64,000 nucleotides of DNA, taken from the NCBI GenBank assembly GCA_900548345.1, contig URKA01000001.1, forward strand, positions 1-64,000, given 5' to 3'. Of the stretch, positions 24,901 to 32,026 are shown piece by piece. How positions within the stretch are numbered: position 1 is the first letter of the stretch; each line of letters opens with the position of its first letter. Both the position numbers and the translations under genes were made by a program. The notes beneath the pieces were generated by a model. The model was not told where the DNA came from. It ran no database searches and saw only the letters and a list, made by a program, of their open reading frames with translations. The DNA comes from an uncultured Paraprevotella sp. (lineage in GTDB: Bacteria; Bacteroidota; Bacteroidia; Bacteroidales; Bacteroidaceae).

Positions 24901-25723
24901 GGAACTGATAGTTCAGCTGGCTCCAGTTGTCCCAGAAATCATCGACCGTGCGCCACATATTGGCATGTGTCTTCACGTGTTCCATCTTGTCTATCGGTGT
25001 CTCGCCCGGTGAAAGGCTCAGCACGATAGGCCGTCCGCAACCGTCGATGGCCTTGCGAATCATCTCGATTTCGGCCGTGTGATACGGACGCGACAGGTCG
25101 TCAATCTTCACGTAGTCCACGCCCCACGAGGCATACAGTTCAAAACAGGAATTGTAATACTCCTGTGCTCCGGGCTTTGTATAATCCACCTTGTAGTTGT
25201 CGCGCAACCATGTGCATGCCGAGTCGTTATTGGCTATCATGTCGCACGTAATGCCGTTCGTCCCCTTGACCGGCAGTTTCTTTTCCGCCGCCACCTTGGG
25301 CAGACCGCGCATCAGATGGATACCGAACTTCAGGCCTTTCTGATGCACGTAGTCGGCCAGCGCCTTGAAACCTACACCATTCGCTGCGGAAGGGAAACGG
25401 TTCAGCGCAGGAGTATAACGTCCATACTCGTCATACACATAAATCGGATTGGTCTGGTTGTAACCGCCGGCCTTGTCGTTCTCGACAAACCAACGTATGT
25501 CCACAATCACATACTCCCATCCGTAGTCGGCCAACTTCGCGGCCATGTAATCGGCATTGGCTTTCACTTCGTCTTCCACCACAGTAGGTCCGAAACAATC
25601 CCATGAGTTCCATCCCATCGGCGGCGTAAGCGCCCACTTCTGGAAAGGCAGTTCCTTTCCGGTCTGCGCACCGGCTGTCAGCGACATCATGCCGGCTACG
25701 GCACACAATAGCATCTTTTTCAT
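21950..25723 (-). CDS. Glycoside hydrolase family 27 alpha-galactosidase-like enzyme, multidomain
   Basis: A 1257-residue secreted enzyme (signal peptide 1-19). GH27 barrel about 29-370: ALTPPMGWNSWDCFG, nucleophile D208 in DYVKIDD, acid/base D261 or D262 in WRTVDDFWD, and KSPLMFGGDLP. A short beta domain and two NPCBM-like modules follow (about 425-560 and about 595-740, each with GGDG, a DHA(D/N)W(I/V)NP segment and KGF(A/G)V). Next are an immunoglobulin-like domain (about 785-880), a helical FIVAR-like segment (about 885-1020), a galactose-binding-like module (about 1025-1190, FLVNPSFE) and a T9SS-like tail. The family removes terminal alpha-galactose, or alpha-N-acetylgalactosamine in some members. 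The frame opens 72 nt earlier, but the signal peptide sets the start. It follows nrdG with 81 bp between and has its own promoter. Confidence 0.92.
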   Translation of the reverse strand: MKKMLLCAVAGMMSLTAGAQTGKELPFQKWALTPPMGWNSWDCFGPTVVEDEVKANADYMAAKLADYGWEYVIVDIRWFVENDKAGGYNQTNPIYVYDEYGRYTPALNRFPSAANGVGFKALADYVHQKGLKFGIHLMRGLPKVAAEKKLPVKGTNGITCDMIANNDSACTWLRDNYKVDYTKPGAQEYYNSCFELYASWGVDYVKIDDLSRPYHTAEIEMIRKAIDGCGRPIVLSLSPGETPIDKMEHVKTHANMWRTVDDFWDNWSQLNYQFQVCAKWAPYIAPGTWPDADMLPLGKISIRGERGAERWTNFTTDEQYTMMNLWTIFKSPLMFGGDLPQNDEATDALLTNRDVLYMHHYSANNRQLSREDSRIIWAADDPANGDKFVALFNTGGTGYVNTKNALYRSGTISYLTTGYATDIDVEIPEGSRQLALVATDGGDGYDCDHADWINPTVTLKDGTKIDLTTQTYLRGTCGWGSVHVNQNLNGGSLSIDGNTFSKGFAVHANSILLFSLPENAVRFTAHAGIDNTGSDQGSKSSVEFLVFNEDATMREEKTDQWSGGNVTLKVDPGKQVACSDYISRKSIAQQELEANIAGAQKLYLVVTNGGDGLAYDHANWVNPVLVGEDGKETSLTTIAWDANPVNGWEAPKLNKNNDGGTLKLGGVSYDKGFGVNAPSQLAFTLPEGHNYQTLKVLVGYDSGVENASEGVTMEFRIFTESPEPDNATAVPLDLAQLGFGADQPCRITEMWTGREEGVFKNADFAPVLREHASGLYRVAATERAAGATVSIEVPSGELTSAEAFDIKMTVSGGASEGAYVQLLCDGKVIGTLPVEADGTATYVCSDLYGGDHVLKAKYSGTQSVASAESEEVRITVTGAAEDLTQLQKRLQNLIEDAQKVNPLQVAGANRGPLADAIEAAQPVEEKTKAQLEAAITALQEALDAARLTMSSMSALRAAIDETTVFLNAISESPAKTSLVAVIEECEGVYAGVSSTKADVDAAREKLTVQVSETKKTAQPAEGSKFDMTEFLVNPSFEQQTTGWRTANKVSGWESFSTWGDRPAADGSNFVSVAYENITSIDLYQVVNGLPAGIYELEASLRNTDGTSFLKDQHVYAQVGTDVYDSEKLTQVSGENNNDWYRFTVSGIALGEGGQLRLGVRSSGNGTGRVGWFQADDFRLYYHGVSPDAVHTAVAGVEGVDVTLCAGGVRICSSVECMLPVYSLGGSLVRTISVQVGTQDVSLPQGQYVLNGKVVVIK

Positions 25724-25756
25724 AAATACATTAGAATAGGTTAATAAGTCAGAACA

Positions 25757-25786
25757 ATATTGTATCTGCCGGCAAATATACAATAT
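25757..25786 (-). promoter_or_regulatory. Promoter and possible operator of the GH27 gene
   Basis: The minus-strand -7 box TATATTTG (25780-25773) lies 49 bp before the ATG. A 9-bp inverted repeat, ATATTGTAT (25757-25765) and ATACAATAT (25778-25786), straddles the box, the right place for a repressor or activator site. No binding protein is known. Confidence 0.45.
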
Positions 25787-25804
25787 ATTACGCAAAACAA
25801 CAAG

Positions 25805-26293
25805 TCAGCATGCGTACAATACCACCTCTTCGCCACGCAAAGAAGCCTGTACGTCTATCAGCCGTTGATTACGGCTTCCGCGGAAGAGGGCGTCACGGTC
25901 GCGCTGCGACTCTATGTAGGGACCATCCACCAGCACGTCTATCCATCGCAGGAGTTCCGCCTGCCGGCCGTTGCGTCTCAGTGCTTCGAAACGGTATCCT
26001 GTATAGCACCAGATGTTCTTGCCCGTTTCGTTCTTGATAGCTTTCGCGAGGTCGGCGAAGCCTTCCGGCTGGAACATCGGGTCGCCGCCACTGAAAGTCA
26101 CATCCGCGAACTCGTCGGCACGAATCACTTCCATAATATCCTCGGTGCTCATCATGTGTCCCGCCCTGATGTCCCACGACTGCGGATTGTGACAACCCGG
26201 ACAGGCATTGGGACAGCCCGCGGCATATACCGTCGTGCGGAAGCCGGGACCGTCCACCGTCGTATCCTCTACGATTTTGATTACTGAAATCAT
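25805..26293 (-). CDS. nrdG: Anaerobic ribonucleotide reductase activating protein (radical SAM)
   Basis: A 162-residue radical SAM activase that installs the glycyl radical on NrdD using a [4Fe-4S] cluster and S-adenosylmethionine. The cluster cysteines are C27, C31 and C34 in GCPNACPGC (C-x3-C-x2-C, the activase spacing). DGPGFRTTVYAAGC, the SGGDP SAM-binding motif and GYRFEALR also match NrdG. Length is normal. It starts 8 bp after the nrdD stop, so the two are co-transcribed and share the upstream riboswitch. Confidence 0.96.
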   Translation of the reverse strand: MISVIKIVEDTTVDGPGFRTTVYAAGCPNACPGCHNPQSWDIRAGHMMSTEDIMEVIRADEFADVTFSGGDPMFQPEGFADLAKAIKNETGKNIWCYTGYRFEALRRNGRQAELLRWIDVLVDGPYIESQRDRDALFRGSRNQRLIDVQASLRGEEVVLYAC

Positions 26294-26301
26294 CTCCCTG
26301 C

Positions 26302-28515
26302 TTATTTGTTATCATGTATGACACGGTCGTTCAGCTCCGCTAATTTGGCATGGTTCCAACGGTCTGTCGTACCCACCAAGTAACCGGTGATGCGCTGCAG
26401 GCGGTCGATGCGGGCACTGCCGCACTTGGGGCATACCTTCATTTCGGGCTCCGCGTTCTCGTAGCCGCAGTCCATGCAGCGGTTGCGGTTATGGTTCACC
26501 GAACCGTAACCCATGTTGTACTTGTCCATCATGTCCACCACGCGCATGATGACATCGGGATTATGCGTGGCGTCGCCGTCGATTTCCACATAGAAGATGT
26601 GGCCGCCTCGCGTCAGGTCGTGATAAGGTGCTTCAACCTCGGCTTTGTGGCGCGCGCTGCATTTGTAGTACACGGGGACATGATTGGAGTTTGTATAATA
26701 GTCGCGGTCGGTAATGCCCGGCAATATGCCGAACTTCTTGCGGTCGCCGCGCGTGAAACGTCCGGCGAGTCCTTCGGCCGGAGTGGCCAGCACACTGTAG
26801 TTATGTTGATATTTCTCCGAGAAGTCGTTGGCACGGTCGCGCATGTAGGTGACGATTCTCAGGCCGAGTTCCTGCGCTTCCGCCGACTCTCCGTGGTGCT
26901 TGCCGGTCAGTGCCACCAGGCATTCGGCCAGCCCGATGAAACCAATGCCGAGCGTCCCTTGGTTGATGACGGGTGCTATCGTATCGTTGGGGTTCAGTTT
27001 CTCACTGCCGAGCCATAGTGCACTCATCACCAGCGGGAACTGTTTGGCGAAGGCTGTCTTCTGGAATTCCATGCGTTCATGAAGCTGACGCGCGGCGATG
27101 TCGAGCATACGGTCGAGCGAAGCGAAGAAACGGGCGATGCGTTCTTCCTGGTTCTCCACCGGCATGCACTCGATGGCCAGCCCCACAATGTTGATGGTGG
27201 AGAAAGACAGGTTTCCGCGGCCGACAGAGGTCTTGGGACCAAAGCGGTTTTCAAACACACGGGTGCGGCAACCCATCGTGGCTGTCTCGTACAAGTAACG
27301 CTTGGGGTCGTCGGCCCGCCAGTCTTCATGCCGGTTAAAGGTGGCGTCCAGATTGATGAAGTTGGGGAAGAAACGGCGTGCCGTCACCTTGCATGCGTAT
27401 TGGTAGAGGTCGTAGTTGCGGTCGGTGGGCAGATAGCTCACCCCGCGTTTCTTTTTCCATATCTGGATGGGGAATATGGCGGTCTCTCCGTTGCCCACTC
27501 CCTCGTAGGTGCTCCGCAGGATTTCACGGATGATGCACCGCCCTTCGGCCGATGTGTCGGTGCCGTAGTTCACGGAACTGAACACCACTTGGTTTCCGCC
27601 GCGGGAGTGTATCGTATTCATATTGTGTATAAAGGCCTCCATCGCCTGATGTACGCGGGCCACGGTCTTGTTCATGGCATGCTGCAAGATGCGTCCTTCG
27701 CCCTCCAGCCCGTCAAGCGGGCGGGTGACGAAATCGTCCACTTCCTGATGATACAGGTGGGAGTAGTCGGCCCCGTTCAGTTCCTCAAGCACCTTCACCT
27801 CCTCGATGAAACTGGTGCGCACGTAGGGTGCCAGGTAGAAATCGAGCGCAGGTATGGCCTGTCCGCCGTGCATCTCGTTCTGTGCCGTTTCCATGGATAT
27901 GCAGGCCAGGATGCTGGCTGTCTCGATGCGCCTGGCCGGGCGCGATTCACCGTGTCCGGCCGAGAAACCGTGGGTGAGGATACGGTCGAGAGGATGTTGC
28001 ACGCAGGTGAGACTCTTCGTCGGATAGTAGTCCTTGTCGTGGATATGCAGATAGTTGTGCTTCACGGCCTCTTTCACGTCCTCGCTCAACAGGTAGTCGT
28101 CGACAAAGGGTTTGGTAGTCTCGCTGGCGAATTTCATCATCATGCCCGCCGGCGTATCGGCGTTCATGTTGGCATTCTCACGGGTAACGTCGTTCGACTT
28201 GATGTTGATGATTTCCAGGAACATGTCGCGTGTTTTAGCCTTACGGGCGATGCTCCGCTGGTTACGGTAGGCGATATACTTCTGTGCCACGTCCTTGCGC
28301 CGGCTTTTCATCAGTTCCAGTTCCACCGCGTCCTGAATCTCTTCCACCGTCATCTGGGTCTTCCCCTTGATGGCCACGCGTTCGCAAATCAGGTGGATAA
28401 GCTCTTCGTTCTCGCCTTCTTCGGTATGCATCATCGCCTTGCGCACCGCATCGCCTATTTTCTGCGCATTGAATCCTACAATCCGCCCGTCTCTCTTCAC
28501 TACAGTCTGTATCAT
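26302..28515 (-). CDS. nrdD: Class III anaerobic ribonucleoside-triphosphate reductase
   Basis: A 737-residue glycyl-radical enzyme making dNTPs from NTPs without oxygen. An ATP-cone allosteric domain covers about 3-95 (TVVKRDGRIVGFNAQKI). The ten-stranded barrel domain includes HIHDKDYY. Near the C terminus a zinc site is formed by CMDCGYENAEPEMKVCPKCG. The glycyl radical residue should be G711 in RITGYLVGT, 27 residues from the end. The start at 28515 gives the canonical ATP-cone start; the frame is open 60 nt upstream without likeness. It lies behind a cobalamin riboswitch, although the enzyme itself needs no cobalamin. Confidence 0.97.
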   Translation of the reverse strand: MIQTVVKRDGRIVGFNAQKIGDAVRKAMMHTEEGENEELIHLICERVAIKGKTQMTVEEIQDAVELELMKSRRKDVAQKYIAYRNQRSIARKAKTRDMFLEIINIKSNDVTRENANMNADTPAGMMMKFASETTKPFVDDYLLSEDVKEAVKHNYLHIHDKDYYPTKSLTCVQHPLDRILTHGFSAGHGESRPARRIETASILACISMETAQNEMHGGQAIPALDFYLAPYVRTSFIEEVKVLEELNGADYSHLYHQEVDDFVTRPLDGLEGEGRILQHAMNKTVARVHQAMEAFIHNMNTIHSRGGNQVVFSSVNYGTDTSAEGRCIIREILRSTYEGVGNGETAIFPIQIWKKKRGVSYLPTDRNYDLYQYACKVTARRFFPNFINLDATFNRHEDWRADDPKRYLYETATMGCRTRVFENRFGPKTSVGRGNLSFSTINIVGLAIECMPVENQEERIARFFASLDRMLDIAARQLHERMEFQKTAFAKQFPLVMSALWLGSEKLNPNDTIAPVINQGTLGIGFIGLAECLVALTGKHHGESAEAQELGLRIVTYMRDRANDFSEKYQHNYSVLATPAEGLAGRFTRGDRKKFGILPGITDRDYYTNSNHVPVYYKCSARHKAEVEAPYHDLTRGGHIFYVEIDGDATHNPDVIMRVVDMMDKYNMGYGSVNHNRNRCMDCGYENAEPEMKVCPKCGSARIDRLQRITGYLVGTTDRWNHAKLAELNDRVIHDNK

Positions 28516-28637
28516 AATGTTCCGTTTTAAGCCAATAAGTGCCCTCTCCCCTTCCTTAGGGAAGCCCTGCTCCAATGTGACGAATGTTCATTGTTATCTG
28601 TCTGCCGTTTCACCCGTTCCCCGGAGTATCCGCGGCT

Positions 28638-28820
28638 TTGTCCAGGCAGGTTTTCTGACTTTCTCCCGTTTTGCATCCTTCCCGTTTCGGTCGGCGAAAC
28701 AGTGGACTTGCCAAGGCAAAACGCAACAAAGAGATTCACAGCAGCGGGGACTGTCCGGGGCTTTCACCCGATTCCCTTTTCACTCCGCAAGCCTGTCTCG
28801 CAAGCGAAGCACCTGAACAA
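28638..28820 (-). promoter_or_regulatory. Cobalamin (adenosylcobalamin-type) riboswitch upstream of nrdDG
   Basis: Read on the minus strand. P1 forms between TTGTTCAGG (28820-28812) and CCTGGACAA (28646-28638). Inside are the hallmarks of a B12 element: AAAAGGGAATCGGGTGAAA, then CCCCGGACAGTCCCCGC and GCTGTGAATC in the conserved core. CCACTG (28705-28700), GGGAAGG (28683-28677) and the B12-box-like GTCAGAAAACCTGCC (about 28660-28646) follow. The aptamer starts within a few nt of the predicted start of transcription. About 120 nt remain between P1 and the nrdD ATG. A possible P13-like stem GCCG/CGGC and a purine-rich stretch before the gene lie there. I see no T-run terminator, so control is probably at translation initiation. 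Confidence 0.93.
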
Positions 28821-28823
28821 TGG

Positions 28824-28855
28824 CAAAGTTAGCGGTTTTCACTTTTTGGTGCAAG
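28824..28855 (-). promoter_or_regulatory. Promoter of the nrdDG transcript
   Basis: The minus-strand -7 box TAACTTTG (28831-28824) and CTTG (28855-28852), a one-mismatch -33 element 20 bp upstream, place the start at about 28817-28820, exactly where the riboswitch begins. Confidence 0.7.
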
Positions 28856-28935
28856 CATTTCACCGTTTTTATTTTTCAAGTTTTCCAAAACAGAAACACA
28901 CCAACATCACAACACACTTTATATCAACATATTGT

Positions 28936-29001
28936 AAAAACAAAAAGAAAAACAAATCTCCTTCAAGTTTTCCAAAATAGAAAACTTGAAGGAGATTTGT
29001 T
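28936..29001 (-). terminator. Rho-independent terminator of the DUF4878 lipoprotein gene with a 22-bp perfect stem
   Basis: Arms 28951-28972 and 28980-29001 are perfectly complementary over 22 bp with a 7-nt loop. On the minus strand the stem is followed by TTTTTCTTTTTGTTTTT. It lies 82 bp after the lipoprotein stop. The stem is unusually long. A partial direct copy of its loop region lies at 28875-28897. No gene was seen in 28832-29083. Confidence 0.85.
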
Positions 29002-29083
29002 ACAATATAATTACCACTGAATGGAGACCGGGATTATTCTTCTTTGAAGAAAAACATTCCCTTTGTACGCTTACTCAGCAGGA

Positions 29084-29488
29084 TTACCAGCCCGGAGCTA
29101 TTTTCCATTTCCCCTCGTCATTCTTCACCAGTTTAAGAGTCTCTTCCTTCTCCTTACCGTCCTTGTCAATCTCCTTTATGGTTACTTTGGCTTTTGTTCC
29201 ATCCTCATCTATTTCCTCGGAGACAATCTCCCAATCAGGCACTTCGAAATTCCCTTCCTCTTTTTGACGTTTAAATTCTTTCTCAGCCTTTTCTATAAAC
29301 TCATCCATATCCTCCCCACTCACCATGGCAAACATGGAATTCAACTCAAAGGCAGTTCTGAAATCTCCCTTTTCCATGGCCTTTAGATACGTCTTTACTG
29401 TTCCCGAAGGTGTGTTGGAATCTCCGCTACAACTTGCCAGGCCCAACAACATCACGGCCAGCAGACATCTTAGAATGTTTCTCATCAT
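29084..29488 (-). CDS. DUF4878-type lipoprotein
   Basis: A 134-residue lipoprotein. A lipoprotein signal peptide with lipobox LASC (Cys at 20) directs lipid anchoring, followed by SGDSNTPSG. The body is one small alpha-beta domain resembling DUF4878/NTF2-like proteins: TVKTYLKAMEKGDFRTAFEL at the start, a charged helix EFIEKAEKEFKRQKEEG, then strands ending in LVKNDEGKWKIAPGW. No enzymatic residues are evident, and related lipoproteins are of unknown function. The ATG two codons in (29485-29483) is an equally possible start. It has a strong terminator and is probably monocistronic. Confidence 0.85.
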   Translation of the reverse strand: MMRNILRCLLAVMLLGLASCSGDSNTPSGTVKTYLKAMEKGDFRTAFELNSMFAMVSGEDMDEFIEKAEKEFKRQKEEGNFEVPDWEIVSEEIDEDGTKAKVTIKEIDKDGKEKEETLKLVKNDEGKWKIAPGW

Positions 29489-29559
29489 AATTTAAAATTT
29501 CAAGGTTAATACTATTTGCTAAAAACCAAAGCATCGCCATTCTTTGATTCTTACACCCA

Positions 29560-29567
29560 CAAATATA
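29560..29567 (-). promoter_or_regulatory. Possible -7 box of the DUF4878 lipoprotein gene
   Basis: Minus-strand TATATTTG at 29567-29560 fits TAnnTTTG, 71 bp before the ATG. No good -33 element is seen, so this is tentative. Confidence 0.35.
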
Positions 29568-29697
29568 ACCTTTTTCTGTAAAAAAATCTCACCATAGCGC
29601 ATTTTTTTACAAGGATTCGCGAAAAAAGTTTTCCTTACACAGAAAACACCCTGAACAAAAGGCACTTAACTTTATCAGCACTAACAAGGAAAATGCA

Positions 29698-29771
29698 GAC
29701 AGGTGTCCATTAAAACGCACACCTGTGAAGAGTCGATTCCTCACAGGTGTGCGTTTTAATGGACACCTGTC
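29698..29771. repeat. Palindromic intergenic repeat, ACAGGTG family, copy B (31-bp perfect arms)
   Basis: Arms 29698-29728 and 29741-29771 are perfectly complementary over 31 bp with a 12-nt loop. Each arm holds two ACAGGTG/CACCTGT cores: GACAGGTGTCC outside and ACGCACACCTGTGA inside. The layout and inner arm match copy A (2390-2433). It begins 36 bp beyond the dsbD stop. The other sequence in 29489-29806 shows no gene. Confidence 0.93.
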
Positions 29772-29806
29772 ACCAACGGAGCCCCGTCCGCTGATGGTTG
29801 CGTCGC

Positions 29807-31882
29807 TTATTTTTTGTAATTATTTAGTCCTGTACGCAGGAAGTCAAGGTACTTGTTGACATCCTCGTCATAAGAATAAGACTTGTTGAGCGGCATACCC
29901 TCATTGTCAATCAGTACATAGAAAGGCTGCGCGTTGGCACCGAACTTATGACGCTGGAGATAGCTCCACTTGTCACCGACCGTACGCAAGGTGCGTTCCT
30001 GCCCGTTCTCAACCACCTTTACAGGCTCCGGCAGTTTGGTTTTCTCGTCTACATACAGCGTGATGAGCACATAATCGTTCTGCATGATGTCGGCCACCTT
30101 CTGGTCGGCCCATACGGCCAGCTCCATCTTGCGACAGTTCACGCATCCGTATCCCGTAAAATCAAGCATCACCGGCTTGCCTGCACGGCGGGCATACTCC
30201 ATTCCGGCCTCATAGTCGGTAAACTGGGCATGGACTTCATTCTCATACAGATTGAAATCCTGCGTATTCATCGGGGGAGAGAACGCGCTGACAGCCTTAC
30301 AGGGAGCACCCCACAGACCGGGCACCATATAGATTGCAAAGGCGAACGACACCAAGGCAAGGAAGAAACGGGTGACCGACGTACGGTGATTCACCACCAC
30401 GTTGCCGCATTCGTCATATTCGTCCTCATCGTGAGGGAAGCGCAACCACCCTATCAGATAAGCACCCAACAAGGCGAAAATCACAATCCACAGGCTGAGG
30501 AACACTTCGCGGTCGAGGATGTGCCAGCCGTATGCTAAGTCGGCCACGGACAGGAACTTGAGGGCGAAAGCCAGTTCAAGGAAGCCGAGACATACCTTCA
30601 CGCAGTTCATCCAGTTGCCCGACTTTGGCATGGACTTCAACCAGGTGGGGAACATGGCAAACAAGGTAAAGGGCAAAGCCAAGGCAATGGCAAAGCCCAA
30701 CATGCCGATGGTGGGAGCGATGATGTTGCCCGAAGTGGAAACCTCTACCAGCAGGAAACCGATGATGGGACCTGTGCAGGAGAAGGAAACCAGCGCCAGC
30801 GTAAAGGCCATCAGGAAGATACTGAGCAGACCTGTGGTAGATTCAGCCTTGCTGTCCACTGCATTGCTCCACGAAGAAGGCAGGGTAATCTCGAACGCAC
30901 CGAAGAAACTGGCGGCAAAGACCAGCAGCATCAGGCAGAAGAAAATATTGAAGACGGCATTGGTGGAGAGGGCATTCAGCGCACTTGCCCCGAACACACC
31001 CGTAATGACCAGTCCGAGAAGCACGTAAATCACCACGATGCCGATACCGTATGTGAACGCATCACGAATGCCTTTCTTCTTGTCGCCCGAACGTTTCAGG
31101 AAGAAACTTACCGTCATCGGGATGATAGGCCACACACAGGGGGTAAGCAACGCGACGAAACCGCCGAGCACACCCATCAGGAAAATCATCCACAACGATT
31201 GGGTCGCGGCATTCGACGCATCTTCACCGAAGGCTGCCAACTCGCCCACCACGGGTTTCCAATAGTCACCCGAAGCCACCGCCGGCACGGAATCTGTCTG
31301 TGCTACGGCCTCAACCACGCTGTCTGCCGCTTCAGGCTCCGGTTCGGCCACTGCCTCCGGCTCGGCTTTCGCCTCCTCCGCCTTCACGTCTTTCTCTTTC
31401 TTGTCGGCGGCAGGAGCTTCCGCTACGGGCTTGACCGTTCCGCTGAAAGTGAATTCCACATCGGTAGGCGGCATACAGTTCTCATCGTTGCAGGCACCGT
31501 AATTCAAATAACCTTTCACCGAATAAGATGTCGCCGTGATGCGCATCTTCTGTACGAAAACAGCCGTGCCTTCCATATAGCTGACCTTCATACCGAACAT
31601 ATTGTCGAAAGCGGAATGCACATTGCCCCTCGGTGTCAGCTTACCCACAGGCTCCACGCCTTTCTTCTCATCGAAATTGATGGTTGCGGATGTCGGACCG
31701 TCGGCCGGCAAGTCCGTGGAATACACATGCCATCCGGCATCGATTTTCCCCGTGAAGACGATTTCGAACTCCGAGTCGGAAAGTTGCTTCTGACTTACAG
31801 AGAACTTCACCGGGTCCTGAAACTGTGCATACACGGACAGCACCGTCAGGAGCGATACAAATAAAGAACAAATCTTTTTCAT
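29807..31882 (-). CDS. dsbD: Thiol:disulfide interchange protein DsbD
   Basis: A 691-residue inner-membrane protein that carries electrons from cytoplasmic thioredoxin to periplasmic substrates. A signal sequence (1 to about 20) precedes the N-terminal immunoglobulin-like domain (about 22-155) with its Cys pair in YGACNDENCMPP. An Ala/Glu-rich linker (about 160-210) follows. The transmembrane core of about eight helices (about 240-520) carries Cys in PCVWPIIPMTVSFF and SCTGPIIG. The C-terminal thioredoxin-like domain has the YGCVNCRKME active site. All three cysteine pairs expected of DsbD are present. The start at 31882 is chosen for its signal peptide; the frame is open 51 nt upstream. It may serve c-type cytochrome maturation or disulfide repair. 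Copy B of the palindromic repeat follows the gene. Confidence 0.95.
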   Translation of the reverse strand: MKKICSLFVSLLTVLSVYAQFQDPVKFSVSQKQLSDSEFEIVFTGKIDAGWHVYSTDLPADGPTSATINFDEKKGVEPVGKLTPRGNVHSAFDNMFGMKVSYMEGTAVFVQKMRITATSYSVKGYLNYGACNDENCMPPTDVEFTFSGTVKPVAEAPAADKKEKDVKAEEAKAEPEAVAEPEPEAADSVVEAVAQTDSVPAVASGDYWKPVVGELAAFGEDASNAATQSLWMIFLMGVLGGFVALLTPCVWPIIPMTVSFFLKRSGDKKKGIRDAFTYGIGIVVIYVLLGLVITGVFGASALNALSTNAVFNIFFCLMLLVFAASFFGAFEITLPSSWSNAVDSKAESTTGLLSIFLMAFTLALVSFSCTGPIIGFLLVEVSTSGNIIAPTIGMLGFAIALALPFTLFAMFPTWLKSMPKSGNWMNCVKVCLGFLELAFALKFLSVADLAYGWHILDREVFLSLWIVIFALLGAYLIGWLRFPHDEDEYDECGNVVVNHRTSVTRFFLALVSFAFAIYMVPGLWGAPCKAVSAFSPPMNTQDFNLYENEVHAQFTDYEAGMEYARRAGKPVMLDFTGYGCVNCRKMELAVWADQKVADIMQNDYVLITLYVDEKTKLPEPVKVVENGQERTLRTVGDKWSYLQRHKFGANAQPFYVLIDNEGMPLNKSYSYDEDVNKYLDFLRTGLNNYKK

Positions 31883-31973
31883 AAGTCTACGATTGTTTTT
31901 TAAGAATGCGTAAAGATAATAATTTATTCGCATCCAAACGCCATTCTACGGCAAATCTGTAACACTTTGCCAT

Positions 31974-32019
31974 GAAAAAAGCAAAAGGCCGGCCTCACCA
32001 CACGCTCCGCCGGCCTTTT
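31974..32019 (-). terminator. Rho-independent terminator of the heparinase II/III-type lyase gene
   Basis: Minus-strand arms AAAAGGCCGGC (32019-32009) and GCCGGCCTTTT (31993-31983) pair over 11 bp with a 15-nt loop, followed by GCTTTTTT. The stem starts 8 bp after the stop. Confidence 0.88.
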
Positions 32020-32026
32020 GTAACCA

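Noticed and set aside
23873..25012. 379-codon plus-strand frame inside the GH27 gene
   Set aside because: Antisense to the GH27 barrel and NPCBM regions with intact catalytic motifs; no start context or domain.
27079..28530. 483-codon open frame on the plus strand opposite nrdD
   Set aside because: Shadow of nrdD, whose zinc site, glycyl-radical motif and ATP cone are unambiguous; the antisense translation has no known motif.
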